A stretch of 64,000 bases of DNA from JAOUEA01 sp963821935 (GCA_963821935.1 CAWGFM010000003.1:62001-126000), one strand, 5' to 3'. Shown: positions 44,045-53,800, counted from the stretch's first letter. The notes: generated from the sequence alone by a model not told the origin. A program made the numbers and translations.

Positions 44045-44904
44045 CCCTCGGCTCCCGGGGCCTGCAGCACCAGGACGAACTGGAGCGTCTCGAAGTCCAC
44101 CGCGGGCCGGACCTCCACGTACTCCTCGGTGGCGTTGTCGGCCGGCACCAGCCGTGAGACCTCGCCCACCAGGAGCCCCGACGGATACAGGCCGGGCTTG
44201 CCGGCGGCCACGTAGCCCAAGGTCCATACCTTCTCGGCGTCGGCGACCTCGGTGCCGGTCTCCACGTCGGTCATCTTGAGGTCTGCGTCGCCCTGGCCGG
44301 TGATGAGACCTCCTTCCTCTGCCTGTTCCAGCTCCGCCGCCACAGCGGAATCGCGATCGATGATGAGCTGCACGATGGAGGAATCCGGGCTCACCGAGGT
44401 GATGCGGCCGACCAGGAGCGGCGCCTCCTGGCTGCCCGTCACCACCGGTTGATCCAGCGCGACGCCGTCGGAGGAACCGCGATCGATCACGACCGTCCAT
44501 TCGAAGTTGGACACGTTGTTGCCGATGACCGTCGCGGTGGTGACCGGCTCGGGCTGGATGGCGTTGGAGAGCCCCAGCATGGCCAAGAGCTCATCGTTGC
44601 GCTCCTGCAGCAGCCCAGCCGCCGCGACCTCGCCCCGCAGTGCGGCGATCTCGTCGCGCTGGGCCTGATTCTCGCGTTCCAGCGACGGCAGGTGGGCAAG
44701 GCCCGAGAAGAAGGTGCCGATGGGGCGCGTGACGTTGGTCATGGCCCGTTGCAGGGGCGCCATGGCGGTCTTCGCCGCGTCGCCCAGGGCCGCCAACGGG
44801 CCACCTTCACCTTGCCGGTAGTCGAGCGTGATCACCGCCAGCGAGACCGAGACGAGGACGACGACCAGGAGTCGCGTCGAGCGAGGGCGTTGCCGCGTGA
44901 CCAC
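44041..44904 (-). CDS. mreC: Rod-shape determining protein MreC
   Basis: The 287-aa protein has one N-terminal helix (LLVVVLVSVSLAVITLDYRQ), a coiled coil (ERENQAQRDEIAALRGEVAA) and two beta-barrel domains outside the membrane (TATVIGNNVSNFEWTVVID, then VGRITSVSPDSSIVQLI). It organises PBP2, RodA and MreB. GTG 44904 follows mreB by 6 nt. Confidence 0.94.
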   Translation of the reverse strand: MVTRQRPRSTRLLVVVLVSVSLAVITLDYRQGEGGPLAALGDAAKTAMAPLQRAMTNVTRPIGTFFSGLAHLPSLERENQAQRDEIAALRGEVAAAGLLQERNDELLAMLGLSNAIQPEPVTTATVIGNNVSNFEWTVVIDRGSSDGVALDQPVVTGSQEAPLLVGRITSVSPDSSIVQLIIDRDSAVAAELEQAEEGGLITGQGDADLKMTDVETGTEVADAEKVWTLGYVAAGKPGLYPSGLLVGEVSRLVPADNATEEYVEVRPAVDFETLQFVLVLQAPGAEG

Positions 44905-44910
44905 CGGGCG

Positions 44911-45993
44911 CTACCGCCGCGAGGGAGACACCAGGACCCGTTGCAGGACCTCGAACTCCTCCAGGCACTTGCCCGAACCGAGCACGACGGCCTGCAGCGG
45001 GGTGTCCGCAATGGTGACCGGCATGCCGGTCTCGTGACGCAAGCGCTTGTCCAGGCCTCGCAACAGGGCGCCACCGCCCGTGAGGACGATGCCGCGGTCC
45101 ATGATGTCGGCGGACAGCTCGGGGGGGGTTCGGTCCAGCGTGGTCTTGATGGCGTCGATGATGGCGTTGACCGGTTCCTCGATCGCGCGGCGGATCTCCT
45201 CCGCGGTGATCGTGATGGTCTTCGGCAGACCGCTCACGAGGTCCCGGCCCTTGATCTCGGCCACGAGCTCTTCGGGCATCGGGAACACGCTGGCGATGGC
45301 CAGCTTGATGGCTTCGGAGGTGCGCTCGCCCAGCAGCAGCGAGTACTCCTTCTTGACGTGCTGGATGATGGCTTCGTCCAGCTCGTCGCCACCGATGCGG
45401 ATCGACGTGCTCGTGACGATCCCGCCCAGCGAGATCACCGCGACCTCCGTCGTGCCGCCGCCGATGTCGACCACCATGTTGCCGGTGGGCTCGTGGATGG
45501 GGAGCCCCGCGCCGATCGCGGCGGCCATGGGCTCCTCGATGATGTAGGCGCGGCGGCTGCCCGCCGCGATCGTGGCCTCTTCGACGGCGCGCTGCTCGAC
45601 GCCGGTGATGCCCGAAGGGACGCAGACGACCACCCGCGGCTTCGCGAGCAGGCGGCGTTTGTGCACCTTCTGGATGAAGTAGCGCAGCATCTTCTCCGTG
45701 ACGTCGAAGTCGGCGATGACACCGTCCTTCAGCGGGCGGACGGCCTGGATGTGGCTGGGCGTGCGGCCGATCATGCGTTTGGCCTCGGCACCCACGGCAA
45801 GGATGGCTCCAGTGAGGGTGTTGATCGCGACGACGCTCGGCTCGTTGAGCACGACGCCGCGTCCACGCACGTACACGAGCGTGTTCGCGGTGCCGAGGTC
45901 GACGGCCATATCGCGACCAAGGAACCCGAGTACACCCTCCGTCCCCTGGTTCTTGGACGTGGGAGAAGAAGAACGTTGAATCCTCTCGGCCAT
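44911..45993 (-). CDS. mreB: Cell-shape actin homologue MreB
   Basis: The 360-aa protein has the actin-like nucleotide-binding motifs DMAVDLGTANTLVYVRGRGV, MVVDIGGGTTEVAVIS and GIVLTGGGALLRGLD. It forms membrane-associated filaments guiding side-wall synthesis, implying rod-shaped cells. The first 25 residues (MAERIQRSSSPTSKNQGTEG) are an unusual polar extension before GFLGRDMAVDLG; a shorter start codon is not available nearby. It is divergent from fabD. Confidence 0.96.
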   Translation of the reverse strand: MAERIQRSSSPTSKNQGTEGVLGFLGRDMAVDLGTANTLVYVRGRGVVLNEPSVVAINTLTGAILAVGAEAKRMIGRTPSHIQAVRPLKDGVIADFDVTEKMLRYFIQKVHKRRLLAKPRVVVCVPSGITGVEQRAVEEATIAAGSRRAYIIEEPMAAAIGAGLPIHEPTGNMVVDIGGGTTEVAVISLGGIVTSTSIRIGGDELDEAIIQHVKKEYSLLLGERTSEAIKLAIASVFPMPEELVAEIKGRDLVSGLPKTITITAEEIRRAIEEPVNAIIDAIKTTLDRTPPELSADIMDRGIVLTGGGALLRGLDKRLRHETGMPVTIADTPLQAVVLGSGKCLEEFEVLQRVLVSPSRR

Positions 45994-46065
45994 GATGGGA
46001 CTCGAGGGCCATTCAACAGGAGGCGCCCCACGCTGGCAACTTCACGCCCTCGAAACCACGGGCCC

Positions 46066-46094
46066 GTCACACGGCTCGCGCCGCCCGCTAGGCT
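46066..46094 (+). promoter_or_regulatory. Predicted promoter of the fab operon
   Basis: GTCACA (46066-46071) and TAGGCT (46089-46094) are 17 nt apart, with a leader of about 35 nt and a GGAGAGG ribosome site before fabD. Confidence 0.45.
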
Positions 46095-46136
46095 GCCGCC
46101 GGGACAGCGATGCGGGGCACGGAGAGGGGTCGATCG

Positions 46137-47063
46137 ATGACGTTCGCGGTGGTCTTTCCGGGCCAGGGCTCCCAATCCGAGGGCATGGCCGACGCGTGGC
46201 ACACCCACCCGGCCGGCCGATCCGTGCTGTCCGAGGCATCCGAGGTCATGCAGCGCGATGTGGTGGCGGGGTGCCATGACCGGGCGGCGCTGGAGACGAC
46301 CGAGTTCGTCCAGCCGGCGCTGCTGGCCTGCGACGTCGCGGCGTTCCGCGTGCTGGAGGCAGAGGGCCTCACCGCCCCGTCCATCGTGGGCGTCGCCGGG
46401 CATTCCCTGGGTGAGTTCGCCGCCTTCGTCGCCTCGGGGGCCATGCGGCTGCCCGACGCCCTCGGCCTGGTCGTCGTGCGGGGCGAGGCGATGCAGCGCG
46501 CAGGCGAGGAGCGACCGGGAACGATGACCGCGCTGCTGGGCATGGACACCCAACAGGCGAGCGCTCTGTGCGAGGAGGCCCGCGGTGACGATGTGCTGTT
46601 GGTCGCCAACGAGAACTCCCCCGCGCAGGTCGTGATCAGCGGCTCAGTGCCGGCGATCGAGCGCGCCGAGACGCTGGCCGCCGAGCAGAAGGTCCGAGCC
46701 ATGCGCCTCAACGTGGCCGGGGCGTTCCACTCCGAACTGATGGAACCGGCCGTCGAACCGATCCTTGACGCCCTGGCCGAGATCGAGGTCGACGCGCCTC
46801 GGTTCCCCATCGCCGAGAACGTGAGCGGCACGCTCGTGCACGATCCCGTGGAGCTGCGCGGGCTGCTCGCGAGGCACGTGGTGTCGCCGGTCCGCTGGCA
46901 CGCCTGCGCCGTCGCTCTGGCCGACGCCGGCGCCACGACGTTCCTGGAGGCCGGCCCGGGCCAGGTGCTCACGAAGATGGCGAAACGGGTCGTGCCGGGC
47001 GCCAGCGCGGTGGCCGTCGGCACCCCCGAGGCGGCCGCCGCCGCGGTATCCTCGGCGCCGTGA
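46137..47063 (+). CDS. fabD: Malonyl-CoA:ACP transacylase
   Basis: The 308-aa protein starts MTFAVVFPGQGSQSEGMADA and has the nucleophile motif GHSLGEFAA and the catalytic His in GAFHSELM. It loads malonate onto ACP. ATG 46137 has GGAGAGG at a good distance, better than the in-frame ATG at 46110. It is the first gene of fabD-fabH-fabG-acpP-fabF. Confidence 0.96.
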   Translation: MTFAVVFPGQGSQSEGMADAWHTHPAGRSVLSEASEVMQRDVVAGCHDRAALETTEFVQPALLACDVAAFRVLEAEGLTAPSIVGVAGHSLGEFAAFVASGAMRLPDALGLVVVRGEAMQRAGEERPGTMTALLGMDTQQASALCEEARGDDVLLVANENSPAQVVISGSVPAIERAETLAAEQKVRAMRLNVAGAFHSELMEPAVEPILDALAEIEVDAPRFPIAENVSGTLVHDPVELRGLLARHVVSPVRWHACAVALADAGATTFLEAGPGQVLTKMAKRVVPGASAVAVGTPEAAAAAVSSAP

Positions 47064-48109
47064 CCCGCTACGCCACCATCGCCGGCGTGGGCTCCTCGCT
47101 CCCGCCGCGCCTCGTGCCCAACAGCTGGTTCGAGAGCATGGTCGAGACCAACGACGCATGGATCCGCGATCGCACCGGCATCGCGGCGCGCCACTTCGCC
47201 GACGAAGGCACGGAGGCGTCCGATCTGGCCGTCGAAGCCGCCGGGGCGGCGATGGACGCTGCCGGTGTGTCGCCGCAGCAACTGGACATGATCATCGTCG
47301 CCACGATCACGGGTGACACGGTGTTTCCGGCCACGGCCGTCTGGGTGCAGCAGAAGCTGGGCCTGGCCTGCCCGTCGTGGGACATCAACGCGGCGTGCTC
47401 CGGGTTCTCCTACGGTCTCTCGGCGTCCACCGCCTTCATCAGCGCGGGCATGGCCGACACCATCCTGTTGATCGGGACGGAGATCTTCAGCCGCATCCTG
47501 GACTACACGGACCGCGGCACCTGCGTGCTGTTCGGGGACGGCGCCGGCGCCGCGGTGGTTCGCGCCAGCGAGGAGCCCGGTTTCGAGGGCGCGGTGCTGG
47601 GCGCGGACGGCAACGCCGCCGAGATCCTGTGGATGCCCGCCGGAGGCACGCGGACCCCGGCCTCGGCCGCCACCGTCGAGGCCAACGACCACACCGTTCG
47701 CATGCCGAACGGCCGTGAGGTCTTCAAGCGCGCGGTCACGGAGATGGCCGCCGCCTGCCGGGAGCTGCTCGAGAAGTCCGGCTACACCCTGGACGACGTC
47801 GATGTCTTGATCCCCCATCAGGCCAACGCCCGCATCATGGGCTCGGTGGTCGACCGATTGGGCATCGACCCCACGAAAGCCATCGTCGACGTGGCGGAGG
47901 TGGGCAACACCAGCGCGGCCTCGATCCCCATCGCGCTCGATCGCGCCTGGCGTGCCGGACGGATCCGCCAAGGCGACCTGGTGTTGTTCGCGTCCTTCGG
48001 CGCGGGCCTCACCTGGGGCGCCACGCTGGTCCGATGGACGATGGCCCCCTACGCCGGACCGACGACCGACTCGGCGTCGGCGACGGCCGTCGCGTCGGAG
48101 GATGCATGA
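47060..48109 (+). CDS. fabH: 3-oxoacyl-ACP synthase III
   Basis: The 349-aa thiolase-fold enzyme has the active-site Cys in NAACSGFSYGL, His in IPHQANARI and Asn in VGNTSAASIP. It condenses an acyl-CoA primer with malonyl-ACP to start chains. Its GTG overlaps the fabD stop by 4 nt. The last 20 residues (TTDSASATAVASEDA) extend slightly beyond the core. Confidence 0.96.
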   Translation: MTRYATIAGVGSSLPPRLVPNSWFESMVETNDAWIRDRTGIAARHFADEGTEASDLAVEAAGAAMDAAGVSPQQLDMIIVATITGDTVFPATAVWVQQKLGLACPSWDINAACSGFSYGLSASTAFISAGMADTILLIGTEIFSRILDYTDRGTCVLFGDGAGAAVVRASEEPGFEGAVLGADGNAAEILWMPAGGTRTPASAATVEANDHTVRMPNGREVFKRAVTEMAAACRELLEKSGYTLDDVDVLIPHQANARIMGSVVDRLGIDPTKAIVDVAEVGNTSAASIPIALDRAWRAGRIRQGDLVLFASFGAGLTWGATLVRWTMAPYAGPTTDSASATAVASEDA

Positions 48110-48843
48110 CGTCGAAGGTGGCCGTCGTCACCGGCGCCTCGCGCGGGATCGGTCGGGCATGCGCGGTCGCGCTGGCCGGTGCCGGCTGGACCGTGGCCGT
48201 GGGCTATCGCACCGACGAGGCGGCCGCCAAGGAGGCGGTCTCTGCGTTGGAGGTCGCCGGTACTCCCGGGCTGGCCGTCCACCTGGACACCACGGACGAA
48301 GGGTCGGTCCAGGAGGCGTTCCGCCGCGTCGCGACCGAGGCGGGCAACGTCACCGGGTTGGTGAACAACGCGGGCTTCAGCCAGGACGGGCTGCTGCTGA
48401 AGTACTCGATGGAGACGTACGCGACGGTCATGGACACCAACGTCAAGGGCGCGTTCCTGTGCTCGCAGGCGGCGATGCGCGGCATGCTCCGTGAGAAGTG
48501 GGGCCGCATCGTCAACATGTCCAGCGCAGTCGCCCTGCGGGGCAACGCCGGTCAGACCGTGTACGCGGCATCCAAGACGGCCCTGCTGGGTTTGACGAAG
48601 TCGCTGGCGCGCGAGATCGGCGGCAAGGGCATCACGGTCAACGCCGTCTGCCCGGGCTTGCTCGACACCGAGATGACCTCGCACCTGGACGAGCGAGCCC
48701 GCGCTTGGTACCTGGACCAGACGCCGGTCGCGCGGACGGGCACGCTGGACGAGGTGAGCGCCGTCGTGGGGTTCTTGATGTCGGAACAAGCGTCGTACGT
48801 CAACGGGACGGTGATCCCCGTCGACGGTGGGTTGACCGCCTGA
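48106..48843 (+). CDS. fabG: 3-oxoacyl-ACP reductase
   Basis: The 245-aa short-chain dehydrogenase has the cofactor loop TGASRGIGRA, NNAGFSQD, catalytic Ser (NMSSAVALRG) and YAASK, and ends VNGTVIPVDGGLTA. It reduces 3-oxoacyl-ACP with NADPH. ATG 48106 overlaps the fabH stop (ATGA). Confidence 0.95.
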   Translation: MTSKVAVVTGASRGIGRACAVALAGAGWTVAVGYRTDEAAAKEAVSALEVAGTPGLAVHLDTTDEGSVQEAFRRVATEAGNVTGLVNNAGFSQDGLLLKYSMETYATVMDTNVKGAFLCSQAAMRGMLREKWGRIVNMSSAVALRGNAGQTVYAASKTALLGLTKSLAREIGGKGITVNAVCPGLLDTEMTSHLDERARAWYLDQTPVARTGTLDEVSAVVGFLMSEQASYVNGTVIPVDGGLTA

Positions 48844-48869
48844 GGCGGTCGGAGGGGTGCTCCGCCCGC

Positions 48870-48875
48870 TAGCCT
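48870..48875 (+). promoter_or_regulatory. Possible internal promoter before acpP
   Basis: TAGCCT lies 32 nt before the acpP ATG in the 64-nt fabG-acpP gap; the gap also holds AGGAGGG. Extra transcription of acpP would fit its usual abundance. Confidence 0.3.
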
Positions 48876-48907
48876 TGGGCGGACCGGACGCAGGAGGGAA
48901 CGAACCG

Positions 48908-49159
48908 ATGACCGACCGTGCTGAGATCGAAGTTCGCGTGAAGAAGGTGCTTGCCGAGCAGCTCGCGGTGGACGAGACGCAGGTGGTACCCGACGCGCGC
49001 TTCGCCGAGGACCTCAACGCCGACTCGCTCGACCTGGTGGAAGCCGTGCTCGCACTCGAGGAGGAGTGGAGCATCGAGATCCCCGAGGAAGAGATGGAGC
49101 CCGTCAAGACGGTCGGCCAGGCCATGGACCTCGTCGCCACCAAGCTCGGCGTTTCGTAG
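48908..49159 (+). CDS. acpP: Acyl carrier protein
   Basis: The 83-aa acidic protein has the phosphopantetheine site DLNADSLDLVEAV, with Ser as attachment residue. A strong AGGAGGG ribosome site precedes ATG 48908. It carries growing acyl chains for the neighbouring Fab enzymes. Confidence 0.97.
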   Translation: MTDRAEIEVRVKKVLAEQLAVDETQVVPDARFAEDLNADSLDLVEAVLALEEEWSIEIPEEEMEPVKTVGQAMDLVATKLGVS

Positions 49160-49180
49160 CCAGGAGGTACGAGACCCCCC

Positions 49181-50455
49181 GTGAGCCGCACGAAGGTCGT
49201 CATCACCGGCATCGGGCCGGTGACGCCGGTGGGCGTCGGCGTCGAGGACTTCTGGGAGGGCCTCACGACGGGGCGCAACGGCGTCGCCGAGATCTCCGCG
49301 TTCGACCACTCCGATCTGCCGGTAGCCGTGGCCGGCCAGGTGCCCGGGTTCGTGGCCACCGACTACCTGGACCCCAAGGAGGCGCGCCGGACCGACCCCT
49401 TTGCCCAGTACGCGATCGCGTCCGCGAAGCTCGCATGGACCGATGCCGGCGAGCCCGAGGTGCGGTCCGAACGCGGCGCCGTGATCTACGCCACCGGCAT
49501 CGGCGGCGTGCAGACGCTGCTCAACCAGCACGACGTGCTCCGTGAGAAGGGCGCCGGGCGGGTGTCGCCGTTCATGGTGCCGATGCTCATGGCCAACGCC
49601 GCCGGCGGTCACATCGCCATGAACTTCGGCCTCACGGGACCCAACTACTGCACGGTGTCGGCGTGCTCTTCCTCCAACCACGCGATCGGCGAGGCGATGC
49701 GCCTGATCCGCGACGGCTACAGCGACCTGGTGATCGCAGGCGGATCCGAGGCAGCCACGATCCCGCTCACGGTCGCCGCATTCGCCCAGATGACGGCGCT
49801 CACCAAGAACCCCGACCCCGAGACCGCCTCCCGACCGTTCGACGCCGATCGCAACGGCTTCGTCCTGAGCGAAGGAGGCGCTGCGCTGATCATGGAGAGC
49901 GAGGAGCACGCCGTGGCTCGCGGAGCGCGGATCTATTGCGAGGTCGCGGGCTACGGCGCCTCCGACGATGCCCACCACATCACCGCCCCCGATCCGAAGG
50001 GGTCGGGCGCGGCCCTGGCCATGACGTGGGCCCTGGCCGACGCGCACGAAGAGCCCGGGGCCGTGACCTACGTCAACGCGCACGGCACCTCCACCCCGTT
50101 GAACGATGCTGCCGAGACCATCGCGATCAAGTCGGTCCTGGGCGATCACGCGCACACGGTGGCGGTCTCGTCCACCAAGTCGATGACCGGACACATGCTG
50201 GGCGCGGCCGGCGCGGTCGAAGGCGCGGCGTGCGCACTGGCCATCCAACGCGGCACGATCCCGCCGACGATCCACTACGTCACCCCCGATCCGGACTGCG
50301 ACCTCGATATCACACCCAACGAGGCTCGCCAGCTGGACGTCACCCTCGCGCTGTCGAACTCGTTCGGGTTCGGCGGTGCCAACGCCACGATCGCGTTCCG
50401 GTCTCCCGGCCGGTCTCCCGGTGCGTCGATGGACGGCGCCGCGGTGGTCTCGTGA
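49181..50455 (+). CDS. fabF: 3-oxoacyl-ACP synthase II
   Basis: The 424-aa elongating condensing enzyme has the Cys-His-His triad in VSACSSSNHAI, NAHGTSTPLND and KSMTGHMLGAAG. It ends with a short extra tail (SPGRSPGASMDGAAVVS) beyond the normal FGGANATIAFR end. The start codon at 49181 is GTG. Confidence 0.96.
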   Translation: MSRTKVVITGIGPVTPVGVGVEDFWEGLTTGRNGVAEISAFDHSDLPVAVAGQVPGFVATDYLDPKEARRTDPFAQYAIASAKLAWTDAGEPEVRSERGAVIYATGIGGVQTLLNQHDVLREKGAGRVSPFMVPMLMANAAGGHIAMNFGLTGPNYCTVSACSSSNHAIGEAMRLIRDGYSDLVIAGGSEAATIPLTVAAFAQMTALTKNPDPETASRPFDADRNGFVLSEGGAALIMESEEHAVARGARIYCEVAGYGASDDAHHITAPDPKGSGAALAMTWALADAHEEPGAVTYVNAHGTSTPLNDAAETIAIKSVLGDHAHTVAVSSTKSMTGHMLGAAGAVEGAACALAIQRGTIPPTIHYVTPDPDCDLDITPNEARQLDVTLALSNSFGFGGANATIAFRSPGRSPGASMDGAAVVS

Positions 50456-50955
50456 TCCGGGAGGGGCTCCGGCATCACGTCTGGGCGACGGAGCTGCTGC
50501 TGGACGCCTGTGCCGAGGTTCCCGAAGACCAACTGGCGCGGACGGTCCCGGCGATCTACGGCAGCGCGTTGGACACGCTCCGTCATCTGATCGACGCCGA
50601 CAACTTCTACCTGCGATCCATCTCGCAAGGCCGCCTGGGCATCGATGGGTTCGACGCCGATGACCTGTCCTTCGCCGAGCTCCGGCCGGTCGCCACGGCC
50701 ACCGCGGCGGGGTGGGAACAGATCCTGGAGGGCGACCTGGACCCCGGAGCCGAGATCGTCAACACCAGCAAGGACGGAGGAACACGCCGTGCCACCCGCG
50801 GGATCCGTCTGGCGCAGGTGCTGCATCACGGCACCGACCACCGCTCACAGATCTGCACCGCCCTCACGACCCTGGGCCACGAACCGCCCGACATCGACGT
50901 GTGGGAGTACGGGGAGGTCGTCGGGCAAGCCTCGCGCGTGCCACCCCAGGCCTGA
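50452..50955 (+). CDS. DinB-family four-helix protein
   Basis: GTG 50452 overlaps the fabF stop (GTGA) and gives 167 aa with DinB features: REGLRHHVWATELLLDACAE, LRHLIDADNFYLRSI and LAQVLHHGTDHRSQICTAL, which supply the three metal-ligand His positions. It is translationally coupled to the fab operon but its role is unknown. Confidence 0.85.
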   Translation: MIREGLRHHVWATELLLDACAEVPEDQLARTVPAIYGSALDTLRHLIDADNFYLRSISQGRLGIDGFDADDLSFAELRPVATATAAGWEQILEGDLDPGAEIVNTSKDGGTRRATRGIRLAQVLHHGTDHRSQICTALTTLGHEPPDIDVWEYGEVVGQASRVPPQA

Positions 50956-50957
50956 CG

Positions 50958-51666
50958 GTGTCCCGCCGGAGCCTGGCCGTGGCGCTGTCGGTCGTCGTGA
51001 TCGTGGGTGCCGGGGTGTCGTGCGACCGCTCGCTTGCCGGTCCACCGTCCGGATCCACCCGGATCTCGATCGATCTGGCGAACGGCGAGACCTTGGACGC
51101 GATCGCCATGGGCGAGGGCCCCAACGTCGCGATCATGTCGCACGGAGCGACCGGTACGAAGGAGGGCTTCTACCCTCTGATGCCGCTGGTCGCCGAGGTC
51201 GACGGATGGAGGGCGATCGCCTACGACGCACAGGGTGTGGGCAACTCGACGGGCACCGCAGGGAGCGATCGCTCGGGCGATCTCGCGGCGGTGGTGGAGC
51301 GCGCTCGCGGTGACGGCGCCAAACGCATCGCGCTCATCGGTGCATCACAGGGCGCGGTCGTCTCACTCGAGTCGGTCACCGATGTCGAAGCCGACGGTGT
51401 CGTGGCGCTGTCCCCGTATCTCGCTCCGCAAGGTGGGTTCGAGCCGGGATGGGGACGATCCTTCCCGGTCATGCTGGCGGTGGCCGAGGACAACGAACCG
51501 TACGCAACCGCGGTGGGTCAGCTCGCTGCGCAGCTGGGTATCGAGCCCGTGATCGTCTCGGGCGACAACCATGGAGCGGGGATGTTCATCGACCACCCGG
51601 AGCTCATGGACCAGGTGGTGGCGTTCCTGTCCGATCGCGTCGGGCAGGCAGACGGCAACGAAGTAG
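50958..51666 (+). CDS. Alpha/beta hydrolase lipoprotein, 3' end unresolved
   Basis: GTG 50958, 2 nt after the DinB stop, begins a protein with a lipoprotein signal (LAVALSVVVIVGAGVSCDRS, lipobox Cys). A compact alpha/beta hydrolase follows: nucleophile in ALIGASQGAVVS and a His in SGDNHGAGMF. The homologous part ends at about FLSDRVGQA, near 51655. No in-frame stop follows: the frame stays open to 52940, antisense to the serine hydrolase gene. A TAG in another frame at 51664-51666 would be reached after a single-base shift. The end given here is that inferred stop. Confidence 0.6.
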
Positions 51667-51677
51667 TCCGCTCCAGA

Positions 51678-53330
51678 CTACTGCTCGGACGCGCGGTACC
51701 AACGACCGCCGTTGAACTCCGCCACGATCGCGAGCCCGCCGGCCTCACCCAGGAACCGGATCCGCCGCGGGTCGCGTTCCTCCCCCACCGCGAACCAGCC
51801 GTCCGCCAGCGGTATCAGGGCAGCGTCGCCGCCTTCGTCGCCGATGTCGGAGGGCCATTGCAGCGCCAGGCCACCCTTGCGGGACACGATCCGGAGGGCC
51901 GGGCTCCACGGGTTGTCGTTGCGATAGAGGCCCGGCAAGGCGCTCCATCGTTCCGGAAGCATCTGGGGTTCGGGGCCGTCGTATCGCTCGCCTCGGAACC
52001 AGGTCGGGCCATGGAACGCCTCGACGACCGCACCGTCGGCGCCGCGCCCGAACGCCAGGACGAACCGATCAAGCGCGGGATGGGGCACCAGGAACACATC
52101 ACCGACCTCCTCGATGAGGGGGTCGCGCTCCAGCCGGACCGAGAGTGGACCGAGCGTGACCCGGAGACCATCGTCCTCGGTGTCGATCTCCATGCGTCGG
52201 CTGTCATCGCCCGCGTAGACACCGACGTAGTCGGCGGCCGCTGGGATGGTGGTGGGCGCGGACGGAGCCCAGACCTCGGGGGGGGCATCGCCGCCCAACG
52301 AGGCGCGCACGACATCGATCGCGTGCCTCAGGACCTGCTCCTTCGAGCCCCCGCCGTTCTGCAGGATCACAGCGCCCAGCTGCTCGTCGGGCGAGACCAT
52401 GAGGTGGGCCGTGTACCCCACCATGCCGCCGCTGTGCATCAACATCCGGTGCCCGCCGAACTCTTGCTCCCAGAGGCCGTAGGCATAGCGGCCACCGTCG
52501 CCGTCGTCCACACCGTCGCGGGTGAGCACGTCGAACATCGCATCCGACAGGATCCGGCCGCCGCGGCCATCGGGCACGTCACCTCGCGCCAGCAGCAGCC
52601 GCGCGTAGGCGCTCATGTCCACGACGTCGGAGACGATCGAGCCGTCGGCCGTCTCGGTCACCACGTACGTGGCGGGAGCCAGCGGATGACGGAGCTGTGC
52701 CGGCCGGTCCGACAGCGCCGGTTCGTAGCCCACGGCCAGATCCTGCCGCGCCGTGTCCGTGATGGAGGCTGCGCTCGATCGCATGCCCACCGGACCGAGG
52801 ACGCGTTCCATGAGCAGGTCCGTGACCGGCATGCCGGTGACGTGTTCGAGGCAGGCGCCGACGATCTTCCAGCCGTCGTTGGAGTACCAGAACCGCGCTC
52901 CGGGCGGCGCCGTGGGGGGGACCGTGCGCGCGAGCCATAGCGCACCGTGCAAGGTGGGGGCATCCTCGGTGCCGATCGCGAGCCCCGAGGTGTGCGTCAT
53001 GAGGTGGTGGCAGGTGATGGGGCCGAACGGCTCGGGCAGGTCGAGCCACGGCAGGATCTGGTTGACGCTGACATGCAGGTCGAGCCGGCCCGCCTCGGCC
53101 TCCTGCAGGGCCACGATGCCTGCGAACGACTTGGAGATCGACCCGATCTGGAACCGCGTCTCGGGGCGCACCGGCGTGCCGGCCGCTGCATCCGCCACGC
53201 CTCGCACGGCGACCCCCAGGATCTCCTCACCGTCGGTCACGGCGAGCGCGGCGCCCGCCGCGTGGGAATGCTCCAGGTGATGCTCGAGGGCCAGCCCGAT
53301 GCGCTCGAAGGCCTCGGCGAGCCCGGGCAT
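51678..53330 (-). CDS. Serine hydrolase of the beta-lactamase/class C family
   Basis: ATG 53330 gives 550 aa without a signal peptide. The catalytic SxxK is in GSISKSFAGI (about residue 65), the YxN motif is WYSNDGW and a late HSGGMVGYTA replaces KTG. A C-terminal lipocalin-like extension (ADYVGVYAGDDSRRMEIDTE onwards) is common in esterase-type members. It is probably a cytoplasmic esterase or peptidase. It is transcribed in the same direction as ndk, but located downstream of it. Confidence 0.88.
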   Translation of the reverse strand: MPGLAEAFERIGLALEHHLEHSHAAGAALAVTDGEEILGVAVRGVADAAAGTPVRPETRFQIGSISKSFAGIVALQEAEAGRLDLHVSVNQILPWLDLPEPFGPITCHHLMTHTSGLAIGTEDAPTLHGALWLARTVPPTAPPGARFWYSNDGWKIVGACLEHVTGMPVTDLLMERVLGPVGMRSSAASITDTARQDLAVGYEPALSDRPAQLRHPLAPATYVVTETADGSIVSDVVDMSAYARLLLARGDVPDGRGGRILSDAMFDVLTRDGVDDGDGGRYAYGLWEQEFGGHRMLMHSGGMVGYTAHLMVSPDEQLGAVILQNGGGSKEQVLRHAIDVVRASLGGDAPPEVWAPSAPTTIPAAADYVGVYAGDDSRRMEIDTEDDGLRVTLGPLSVRLERDPLIEEVGDVFLVPHPALDRFVLAFGRGADGAVVEAFHGPTWFRGERYDGPEPQMLPERWSALPGLYRNDNPWSPALRIVSRKGGLALQWPSDIGDEGGDAALIPLADGWFAVGEERDPRRIRFLGEAGGLAIVAEFNGGRWYRASEQ

Positions 53331-53347
53331 GACCGGTCCCCTCGTCC

Positions 53348-53755
53348 TCAGGCGCCGAAGAAGAGCGAAAGCTCTCGCTCGGCAGAGGCCGCAGAGTCGC
53401 TGCCGTGCACGATGTTCTCGCCGATCAGGGTGGCGAAGTCCCCGCGGATCGATCCCGGCGGCGCCTCCACCGGGTTGGTCGGCCCCATCAGCGTGCGCCA
53501 GCAACTGATGGCATCCTCGCCCGTGATGCGTGCGATCACGACGGGGCCCGAGGTGATGAACTCGACCAGCTCGCCGAAGAACGGCTTGTCGCGATGTTCG
53601 CCGTAGTGCTCCTCTGCGGTCCCTCGCGCGATCGTGAACAGCTTCATCTGCTCGATCGTGAGGCCCTTGGCCTCGACGCGCCGAAGGACCTCACCGACGA
53701 GTCCGCGGGCGACGCCGTCGGGTTTGACGATGAGCAAGGTGGATTCGATGGCCAT
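53348..53755 (-). CDS. ndk: Nucleoside-diphosphate kinase
   Basis: The 135-aa protein MAIESTLLIVKPDGVARGLV has the phospho-His motif ENIVHGSDS and equilibrates nucleoside di- and triphosphates. It completes the valS-folC-ndk order typical of Actinomycetota. Confidence 0.97.
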   Translation of the reverse strand: MAIESTLLIVKPDGVARGLVGEVLRRVEAKGLTIEQMKLFTIARGTAEEHYGEHRDKPFFGELVEFITSGPVVIARITGEDAISCWRTLMGPTNPVEAPPGSIRGDFATLIGENIVHGSDSAASAERELSLFFGA

Positions 53756-53800
53756 GGTCCCTGAAGGTCTCTTTCGGATGGGGCGGGCAGCCGGCCCTGA

